From: Rhynochetos jubatus
Lineage: Eukaryota > Chordata > Aves > Eurypygiformes > Rhynochetidae
Length of the DNA: 64,000 bases
Assembly (NCBI GenBank): GCA_027574665.1
Contig: CM050657.1
Span: 14,024,404 to 14,088,403, forward strand
Direction of reading: 5' to 3'
Shown: positions 56,485 through 64,000 of the stretch, one piece after another
Numbering within the stretch: position 1 is the first letter of the stretch
Layout of the letters: every line of letters begins with the position of its first letter
Notes under the pieces: generated by a model
Told to the model about the DNA's origin: nothing
Seen by the model: the letters and a program-made list of their open reading frames with translations, nothing else
Databases searched by the model: none
Translations under genes and position numbers: made by a program

Positions 56485-58594
56485 CTAACCCTAAGCGTAA
56501 CCCTAATTGTTAGGGTGCGCGGTTTCCGGCCCCGGCCCCTCTGGGTTCTGGCTAGGGAAGGTGGGGAGGCAACAATGTGGGTGCAGTGTTTTGCTCCTCT
56601 TGGCAGGCCTTTGCAATGCCAGCTAGCCCTGGAGCTGTGGGCTTTCTGGTTCTCCGGACGCTAACCCTAACCCTAACCCTAATATTTGACGTGCGCGGTT
56701 TCCGGCCCCGGCCCCTCTGGGTTCTGGCTAGGGAAGATGGGGAGGCAGAAATGTGGGTGCAGTGTTTTGCTCCTCTTGGCAGGCCTTTGCAATGCCAGCT
56801 AGCCCTGGAGCTGTGGGCTTTCTGGTTCTCCGGACGCTAACCCTAAGCGTAACCCTAATATTTGACGTGCGTGGTTTCCGGCCCCGGCCCCTCTGGGTTC
56901 TGGCTAGGAAAGGTGGGGAGGCAGCAATGTGGGTGCAGTGTTTTGCTGCTCTTGGCAGGCCTTTGCAATGCCAGCTAGCCCTGGAGCTGTGGGCTTTCTG
57001 GTTCTCCGGACGCTAACCCTAAGCGTAACCCTAATTGTTAGGGTGTGCGTTTTCCGGCCCCGGCCCCTGTGGGTTCTGGCTTGGAAAGGTGGGGAGGCAG
57101 CAATGTGGGTGCAGTGTTTTGCTCCTCTTGGCAGGCCTTTGCAATGCCAGCTAGCCCTGGAGCTGTGGGCTTTCTGGTTCTCCGGACGCTAACCCTAAGC
57201 GTAACCCTAATTGTTAGGGTGCGCGTTTTCCGGCCCCGGCCCATCTGGGTTCTGGCTAGGGAAGGTGGGGATGCAGCAATGTGGGTGCAGTGTTTTGCTC
57301 CTCTTGGCAGGCCTTTGCAATGCCAGCTAGCCCTGGAGCTGTGGGCTTTCTGGTTCTCCGGACGCTAACCCTAACCCTAACCCTAATATTTGTAGTGCGC
57401 GGTTTCCGGCCCCGGCCCCTGTGGGTTCTGGCTAATAAAGGTGGGGAGGCAGCAATGTGGGTGCAGTGTTTTGCTCCTCTTGGCAGGCCTTTGCAATGCC
57501 AGCTAGCCCTGGAGCTGTGGGCTTTGTGGTTCTCCGGACGCTAACCCTAAGCGTAACCCTAATTGTTAGGGTGCGCGGTTTCCGACCCGGCCCCTCTGGG
57601 TTCTGGCTAATAAAGGTGGGGAGGCAGCAATGTGGGTGCAGTGTTTTGCTCCTCTTGGCAGGCCTTTGCAATGCCAGCTAGCCCTGGAGCTGTGGGCTTT
57701 CTGGTTCTCCGGACGCTAACCCTAAGCGTAACCCTAATTGTTAGGGTGCGCGGTTTCCGGCCCCGGCCCCTCGGGGTTCTGGCTAGGGAAGGTGGGGAGG
57801 CAGCAATGTGGGTGCAGTGTTTTGCTCCTCTTGGCAGGCCTTTGCAATGCCAGCTAGCCCTGGAGCTGTGGGCTTTCTGGTTCTCCGGACGCTAACCCTA
57901 AGCGTAACCCTAATTGTTCGGGTGCGCGGTTTCCGGCCCCGGCCCATCTGGGTTCTGGCTAGGGAAGGTGGGGAGGCAGCAATGTGGGTGCAGTGTTTTG
58001 CTCCTCTTGGCAGGCCTTTGCAATGCCAGCTAGCCCTGGAGCTGTGGGCTTTCTGGTTCTCCGGACGCTAACCCTAAGCGTAACCCTAATTGTTAGGGTG
58101 CGCGGTTTCCGACCCGGCACCTCTGGGTTCTGGCTAATAAAGGTGGGGAGGCAGCAATGTGGGTGCAGTGTTTTGCTCCTCTTGGCAGGCCTTTGCAATG
58201 CCAGCTAGCCCTGGAGCTGTGGGCTTTCTGGTTCTCCGGACGCTAACCCTAACCCTAACCCTAATATTTGACGTGCGCGGTTTCCGGCCCTGGCCCCTGT
58301 GGGTTCTGGCTAATAAAGGTGGGGAGGCAGCAATGTGGGTGCAGTGTTTTGCTCCTCTTGGCAGGCCTTTGCAATGCCAGCTAGCCCTGGAGCTGTGGGC
58401 TTTCTGGTTCTCCGGACGCTAACCCTAAGCGTAACCCTAATTGTTAGGGTGCGTGGTTTCTGGCCCCGGCACCTCTGGGTTCTGGCTAGGGAAGGTGGGG
58501 AGGCAGCAATGTGGGTGCAGTGTTTTGCTCCTCTTGGCAGGCCTTTGCAATGCCAGCTAGCCCTGGAGCTGTGGGCTTTCTGGTTCTCCGGACG
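56485..58594 (+). repeat. Inserted stretch in the second large copy, 12 monomers
   Basis: These units have no counterpart between 47519 and 47694. Perfect-telomere units start at 56661, 57365 (with TATTTGTAGTG, a variant class B) and 58243. The trio at 58068, 58243 and 58419 (175-bp GACCCGGCACC, perfect telomere, GGCCCCGGCACC) recurs 879 bp later at 58947, 59122 and 59298. Confidence 0.75.
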
Positions 58595-60175
58595 CTAACC
58601 CTAAGCGTAACCCTAATTGTTCGGGTGCGCGGTTTCCGGCCCCGGCCCATCTGGGTTCTGGCTAGGGAAGGTGGGGAGGCAGCAATGTGGGTGCAGTGTT
58701 TTGCTCCTCTTGGCAGGCCTTTGCAATGCCAGCTAGCCCTGGAGCTGTGGGCTTTCTGGTTCTCCGGACGCTAACCCTAAGCGTAACCCTAATTGTTAGG
58801 GTGCGCGGTTTCCGGCCCCGGCCCCTGTGGGTTCTGGCTTGGAAAGGTGGGGAGGCAGCAATGTGGGTGCAGTGTTTTGCTCCTCTTGGCAGGCCTTTGC
58901 AATGCCAGCTAGCCCTGGAGCTGTGGGCTTTCTGGTTCTCCGGACGCTAACCCTAAGCGTAACCCTAATTGTTAGGGTGCGCGGTTTCCGACCCGGCACC
59001 TCTGGGTTCTGGCTAATAAAGGTGGGGAGGCAGCAATGTGGGTGCAGTGTTTTGCTCCTCTTGGCAGGCCTTTGCAATGCCAGCTAGCCCTGGAGCTGTG
59101 GGCTTTCTGGTTCTCCGGACGCTAACCCTAACCCTAACCCTAATATTTGACGTGCGCGGTTTCCGGCCCTGGCCCCTGTGGGTTCTGGCTAATAAAGGTG
59201 GGGAGGCAGCAATGTGGGTGCAGTGTTTTGCTCCTCTTGGCAGGCCTTTGCAATGCCAGCTAGCCCTGGAGCTGTGGGCTTTCTGGTTCTCCGGACGCTA
59301 ACCCTAAGCGTAACCCTAATTGTTAGGGTGCGTGGTTTCTGGCCCCGGCACCTCTGGGTTCTGGCTAGGGAAGGTGGGGAGGCAGCAATGTGGGTGCAGT
59401 GTTTTGCTCCTCTTGGCAGGCCTTTGCAATGCCAGCTAGCCCTGGAGCTGTGGGCTTTCTGGTTCTCCGGACGCTAACCCTAAGCGTAACCCTAATTGTT
59501 AGGGTGCGCGGTTTCCGACCCGGCCCCTCTGGGTTCTGGCTAATAAAGGTGGGGAGGCAGCAATGTGGGTGCAGTGTTTTGCTCCTCTTGGCAGGCCTTT
59601 GCAATGCCAGCTAGCCCTGGAGCTGTGGGCTTTGTGGTTCTCCGGACGCTAACCCTAAGCATAACCCTAATTGTTAGGGTGCGCGGTTTCCGGCCCCGGC
59701 CCCTGTGGGTTCTGGCTAGGGAAGGTGGGGAGGCAGCAATGTGGGTGCAGTGTTTTGCTCCTCTTGGCAGGCCTTTGCAATGCCAGCTAGCCCTGGAGCT
59801 GTGGGCTTTCTGGTTCTCCGGACGCTAACCCTAAGCGTAACCCTAATTGTTAGGGTGCGCGGTTTCCGGCCCCGGCCCCTGTGGGTTCTGGCTTGGAAAG
59901 GTGGGGAGGCAGCAATGTGGGTGCAGTGTTTTGCTCCTCTTGGCAGGCCTTTGCAATGCCAGCTAGCCCTGGAGCTGTGGGCTTTGTGGTTCTCCGGACG
60001 CTAACCCTAAGCGTAACCCTAATTGTTAGGGTGCGCGGTTTCCGACCCGGCACCTCTGGGTTCTGGCTAATAAAGGTGGGGAGGCAGCAATGTGGGTGCA
60101 GTGTTTTGCTCCTCTTGGCAGGCCTTTGCAATGCCAGCTAGCCCTGGAGCTGTGGGCTTTCTGGTTCTCCGGACG
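58595..60175 (+). repeat. Block duplication D8, copy 2 (9 monomers)
   Basis: Same marker order as 47695-49099, offset by 10,900 then 11,076 bp. It has one more unit, a perfect-telomere unit at 59122. With D7 this makes 42948-52088 and 52089-60175 two copies of one region, the second with insertions between 56485 and 58594. Confidence 0.85.
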
Positions 60176-60703
60176 CTAACCCTAAGCTTAACCCTAATTG
60201 TTAGGGTGCGCGGTTTCCGGCCCCGGCCCCTCTGGGTTCTGGCTAGGGAAGGTGGGGAGGCAACAATGTGGGTGCAGTGTTTTGCTCCTCTTGGCAGGCC
60301 TTTGCAATGCCAGCTAGCCCTGGAGCTGTGGGCTTTCTGGTTCTCCGGACGCTAACCCTAAGCGTAACCCTAATTGTTAGGGTGCGCGGTTTCCGGCCCC
60401 GGCCCCTCTGGGTTCTGGCTAGGGAAGGTGGGGAGGCAGCAATGTGGGTGCAGTGTTTTGCTCCTCTTGGCAGGCCTTTGCAATGCCAGCTAGCCCTGGA
60501 GCTGTGGGCTTTCTGGTTCTCCGGACGCTAACCCTAAGGTTAACCCTAATTGTTAGGGTGCGCGGTTTCCGGCCCCGGCCCCTGTGGGTTCTGGCTAGGG
60601 AAGGTGGGGAGGCAACAATGTGGGTGCAGTGTTTTGCTCCTCTTGGCAGGCCTTTGCAATGCCAGCTAGCCCTGGAGCTGTGGGCTTTCTGGTTCTCCGG
60701 ACG
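60176..60703 (+). repeat. Alternating AAGCTTAAC trimer, copy 3
   Basis: Units at 60176 (AAGCTTAAC) and 60528 (AAGGTTAAC, a further change) flank an ordinary unit. It follows directly on block D8 copy 2. Confidence 0.8.
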
Positions 60704-63700
60704 CTAACCCTAAGCGTAACCCTAATTGTTAGGGTGCGCGGTTTCCGGTCCCGGCCCCTCTGGGTTCTGGCTAGGAAAGGTGGGGCGGCAGCAATGTGGG
60801 TGCAGTGTTTTGCTCCTCTTGGCAGGCCTTTGCAATGCCAGCTAGCCCTGGAGCTGTGGGCTTTCTGGTTCTCCGGACGCTAACCCTAAGCGTAACCCTA
60901 ATATTTGACGTGCGCGGTTTCCGGCCCCGGCCCCTCTGGGTTCTGGCTAGGAAAGGTGGGGCGGCAGCAATGTGAGTGCAGTGTTTTGCTCCTCTTGGCA
61001 GGCCTTTGCAATGCCAGCTAGCCCTGGAGCTGTGGGCTTTCTGGTTCTCCGGACGCTAACCCTAAGCGTAACCCTAATTGTTAGGGTGCGCGTTTTCCGG
61101 CCCCGGCCCCTGTGGGTTCTGGCTAGGGAAGGTGGGGAGGCAGCAATGTGGGTGCAGTGTTTTGCTCCTCTTGGCAGGCCTTTGCAATGCCAGCTAGCCC
61201 TGGAGCTGTGGGCTTTCTGGTTCTCCGGACGCTAACCCTAAGCGTAACCCTAATTGTTAGGGTGCGTGGTTTCCGGTCCCGGCCCCTCTGGGTTCTGGCT
61301 AGGAAAGGTGGGGCGGCAGCAATGTGGGTGCAGTGTTTTGCTCCTCTTGGCAGGCCTTTGCAATGCCAGCTAGCCCTGGAGCTGTGGGCTTTCTGGTTCT
61401 CCTGACGCTAACCCTAAGCGTAACCCTAATTGTTAGGGTGCACGGTTTCCGGCCCCGGCCCCTCTGGGTTCTGGCTAGGGAAGGTGGGGAGGCAGCAATG
61501 TGGGTGCAGTGTTTTGCTGCTCTTGGCAGGCCTTTGCAATGCCAGCTAGCCCTGGAGCTGTGGGCTTTCTGGTTCTCCGGACGCTAACCCTAAGCGTAAC
61601 CCTAATTGTTAGGGTGCGCGGTTTCCGGCCCCGGCCCCTGTGGGTTCTGGCCAATAAATGTGGGGAGGCAGCAATGTGGGTGCAGTGTTTTGCTCCTCTT
61701 GGCAGGCCTTTGCAATGCCAGCTAGCCCTGGAGCTGTGGGCTTTGTGGTTCTCCGGACGCTAACCCTAAGCGTAACCCTAATTGTTAGGGTGCGCGGTTT
61801 CCGGCCCCGGCCCCTCTGGGTTCTGGCTAATAAAGGTGGGGAGGCAGCAATGTGGGTGCAGTGTTTTGCTGCTCTTGGCAGGCCTTTGCAATGCCAGCTA
61901 GCCCTGGAGCTGTGGGCTTTCTGGTTCTCCGGACGCTAACCCTAAGCGTAACCCTAATTGTTAGGGTGTGCGGTTTCCGGTCCCGGCCCCTGTGGGTTCT
62001 GGCTAGGGAAGGTGGGGAGGCAGCAATGTGGGTGCAGTGTTTTGCTCCTCTTGGCAGGCCTTTGCAATGCCAGCTAGCCCTGGAGCTGTGGGCTTTCTGG
62101 TTCTCCGGACGCTAACCCTAGGCGTAACCCTAATTGTTAGGGTGCGCGGTTTCCGGCCCCGGCCCCTGTGGGTTCTGGCTAATAAAGGTGGGGAGGCAGC
62201 AATGTGGGTGCAGTGTTTTGCTCCTCTTGGCAGGCCTTTGCAATGCCAGCTAGCCCTGGAGCTGTGGGCTTTCTGGTTCTCCGGACGCTAACCCTAACCC
62301 TAACCCTAATATTTGACGTGCGCGGTTTCCGGCCCCGGCCCCTCTGGGTTCTGGCTAGGAAAGGTGGGGAGGCAGCAATGTGAGTGCAGTGTTTTGCTCC
62401 TCTTGGCAGGCCTTTGCAATGCCAGCTAGCCCTGGAGCTGTGGGCTTTCTGGTTCTCCGGACGCTAACCCTAAGCGTAACCCTAATATTTGACGTGCGCG
62501 GTTTCCAGCCCCGGCCCCTCTGGGTTCTGGCTAATAAATGTGGGGAGGCAGCAATGTGGGTGCAGTGTTTTGCTCCTCTTGGCAGGCCTTTGCAATGCCA
62601 GCTAGCCCTGGAGCTGTGGGCTTTCTGGTTCTCCGGACGCTAACCCTAAGCGTAACACTACTTGTTAGGGTGTGCGGTTTCCGGTCCCGGCCCCTCTGGG
62701 TTCTGGCTAGGAAAGGTGGGGCGGCAGCAATGTGGGTGCAGTGTTTTGCTCCTCTTGGCAGGCCTTTGCAATGCCAGCTAGCCCTGGAGCTGTGGGCTTT
62801 CTGGTTCTCCGGACGCTAACCCTAAGCGTAACCCTAATAGTTAGGGTGGGCGGTTTACGGCCCCGGCCACTCTGGGTTCTGGCTAGGAAAGGTGGGGCGG
62901 CAGCAATGTGGGTGCAGTGTTTTGCTCCTCTTGGCAGGCCTTTGCAATGCCAGCTAGCCCTGGAGCTGTGGGCTTTCTGGTTCTCCGGACGCTAACCCTA
63001 AGCGTAACCCTAATATTTGACGTGCGCGGTTTCCAGCCCCGGCCCCTCCGGATTCTGGCTAATAAACGTGGGGAGGCAGCAATGTGGGTGCAGTGTTTTG
63101 CTCCTCTTGGCAGGCCTTTGCAATGCCAGCTAGCCCTGGAGCTGTGGGCTTTCTGGTTCTCTGGACGCTAACCCTAAGCGTAACCCTAATTGTTAGGGTG
63201 CGCGGTTTCCGACCCGGCACCTCTGGGTTCTGGCTAATAAAGGTGGGGAGGCAGCAATGTGGGTGCAGTGTTTTGCTCCTCTTGGCAGGCCTTTGCAATG
63301 CCAGCTAGCCCTGGAGCTGTGGGCTTTCTGGTTCTCCGGACGCTAACCCTAGGCGTAACCCTAATTGTTCGGGTGCGCGGTTTCCGGCCCCGGCCCCTGT
63401 GGGTTCTGGCTAATAAAGGTGGGGAGGCAGCAATATGGGTGCAGTGTTTTGCTCCTCTTGGCAGGCCTTTGCAATGCCAGCTAGCCCTGGAGCTGTGGGC
63501 TTTCTGGTTCTCCGGATGCTAACCCTAAGCATAACCCTAATTGTTAGGGTGCGCGCTTTCCGGCCCCGGCCCCTCTGGGTTCTGGCTAGGGAAGGTGGGG
63601 AGGCAACAATGTGGGTGCAGTGTTTTGCTCCTCTTGGCAGGCCTTTGCAATGCCAGCTAGCCCTGGAGCTGTGGGCTTTCTGGTTCTCCGGACGCTAACC

Positions 63701-64000
63701 CTAAGCGTAACCCTAATTGTTAGGGTGCGCGGTTTCCGGCCCCGGCCCCTCTGGGTTCTGGCTAATGAAGGTGGGGATGCAGCAATGTGGGTGCAGTGTT
63801 TTGCTCCTCTTGGCAGGCCTTTGCAATGCCAGCTAGCCCTGGAGCTGTGGGCTTTCTGGTTCTCCGGACGCTAACCCTAACCCTAACCCTAATATTTGAC
63901 GTGCGCGGTTTCCAGCCCCGGCCCCTCTGGGTTCTGGCTAATAAAGGTGGGGAGGCAGCAATGTGGGTGCAGTGTTTTGCTGCTCTTGGCAGGCCTTTGC
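60704..64000 (+). repeat. Right-end stretch with GGGGCGGCAG subfamily
   Basis: Units at 60704, 60880, 61232, 62640 and 62816 carry GGTGGGGCGGCAG. That allele is otherwise seen only in the unit at 2473. ATGTGAGTG is at 60880 and 62288. Perfect-telomere units are at 62288 and 63871. The last unit is cut at base 64000. Confidence 0.8.

Larger units (their letters stand above)
19727..63342 (+). repeat. Set of 32 monomers of 175 bp
   Basis: Unit starts: 19727, 23064, 26753, 34332, 36267, 36794, 40137, 40312, 41191, 42246, 42773, 43652, 44355, 45234, 46465, 46992, 48047, 48398, 48925, 50332, 50683, 51034, 52793, 53320, 54199, 55958, 57541, 58068, 58947, 59474, 60001 and 63168. In 29 of them GGCCCCGG has become GACCCGG or a close variant, losing one C. 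45234 and 54199 have GGCCCAAGCCCCGTGG, and 46465 has lost a T in CCCTAATGTTAGGG. Confidence 0.95.
2473..63892 (-). repeat. Set of 39 uninterrupted telomeric blocks
   Basis: In 39 monomers the GCG interruption is CCC, giving perfect CCCTAA runs. Three-hexamer blocks start at 2473, 8463, 13039, 17615, 17967, 18495, 22360, 25521, 26049, 28330, 31862, 34683, 36794, 37849, 38553, 38905, 39785, 41718, 42070, 43476, 45409, 49100, 50507, 51209, 52617, 54374, 56661, 57365, 58243, 59122, 62288 and 63871. Four-hexamer blocks start at 7929, 29386, 31152 and 33094. Two-hexamer blocks start at 20606, 23767 and 27456. All but 17615, 17967 and 36794 are class B. Confidence 0.95.
1..64000 (+). repeat. 176-bp telomere-motif satellite array (whole window)
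   Basis: Every base belongs to a head-to-tail tandem array with a 176-bp period, all units in the same orientation. Unit starts (C of CTAACCC) run from 9 to 63871. The distance fits exactly 363 monomers after subtracting 32 single-base deletions, subtracting three 6-bp losses and adding four 6-bp gains. No transposon, gene or unique spacer can therefore be hidden inside. The commonest unit is 60 % GC. The first 8 and last 130 bases are incomplete units, so neither array edge is present. The monomer is close to a nucleosome repeat length. The taxon and the family name are not recognised. A TTAGGG telomere and CpG decay point to a vertebrate, which is an inference. Confidence 0.99.

Noticed and set aside
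19618-63298. Minus-strand frames of 79-114 residues
   Set aside because: They appear only where a 1-bp deletion shifts the frame between neighbouring units. They are antisense to the satellite core and have no independent signal.
101-63874. Hundreds of near-identical 87-residue proteins on the + strand
   Set aside because: They start at GTG, overlap one another by half a monomer, read the same DNA in two frames, stop in the telomeric block, and are destroyed by 175-bp units. The variation follows repeat alleles and CpG decay, not codon positions.
2473-63892. True telomere end
   Set aside because: Uninterrupted hexamer runs never exceed four and are embedded in the satellite, so these are interstitial telomeric motifs and not a chromosome terminus.
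1-64000. CRISPR array
   Set aside because: The repeats are 176 bp and contiguous, with no unique spacers and no cas genes. Near-identical units rule it out.
1-64000. Centromeric satellite with a CENP-B box
   Set aside because: I looked for the NTTCGNNNNANNCGGGN pattern on both strands of the common monomer. TTCG occurs only in TTCGGGTGCGCGG variants, which do not fit the rest of the box. A centromeric role without CENP-B cannot be excluded.
1-64000. Trypanosome minichromosome satellite (about 177 bp, TTAGGG telomeres)
   Set aside because: The period is similar, but the well-known T. brucei repeat is AT-rich whereas this unit is 60 % GC with a CpG-decay pattern. Other TTAGGG-bearing protists or fungi cannot be fully excluded without a search.

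Overview
The whole 64 kb window is one uninterrupted head-to-tail satellite array. I see no gene, RNA gene, mobile element or unique sequence. The monomer is 176 bp and about 60 % GC (106 of 176 bases in the commonest form). It carries a degenerate telomeric block, CTAA-CCCTAA-GCGTAA-CCCTAA with overlaps, at its left edge. Counting from the C of CTAACCC (m1), unit starts run from 9 to 63871. The 63,862 bases between them equal exactly 363 monomers once 32 units of 175 bp, three of 170 bp and four of 182 bp are allowed for, so there is no room for an insertion. Bases 1-8 and 63871-64000 are partial units, so the array continues beyond both ends and its true size is unknown.

Organism: a eukaryote with TTAGGG telomeres. 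Many variants are C-to-T or G-to-A changes at the seven CpG sites, which suggests a genome that methylates CpG in the germ line. A vertebrate is therefore most likely, probably from a long-read subtelomeric, pericentromeric or microchromosome assembly. I cannot name the species or a known satellite family. The C-rich telomeric strand is the + strand throughout. If the satellite keeps the polarity of the chromosome end, the telomere lies to the left.

Monomer map: m1-22 telomeric block; m16-32 inverted telomere hairpin (class A) or TATTTGACGTG (class B); m33-56 CpG-rich GCGCGGTTTCCGGCCCCGG region; m59-82 G-rich segment with alternative alleles (TAGGGAAGG, TAATAAAGG, TAGGAAAGG, TAATACAGG, TATGGAAGG, TTGGAAAGG); m83-170 a nearly invariant CpG-free core.

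Layout: 185-7752 holds two nested block duplications (copies at 185-2472 and 3705-5288; 4937-6520 and 6521-7752). 8815-15502 holds a 3,168-bp block in two copies 3,520 bp apart. 15503-18318 is rich in class B units. 18319-29209 holds three copies of a higher-order repeat of about 3.3-3.7 kb. 29210-42947 is a finer mosaic with small cassettes repeated three times. 42948-60175 holds two copies of a 9-11 kb block. 60704-64000 carries its own GGGGCGGCAG and TGAGTG variants. The pattern fits continuing unequal exchange, gene conversion and hexamer slippage. The many 87-residue reading frames are by-products of the period and not genes.
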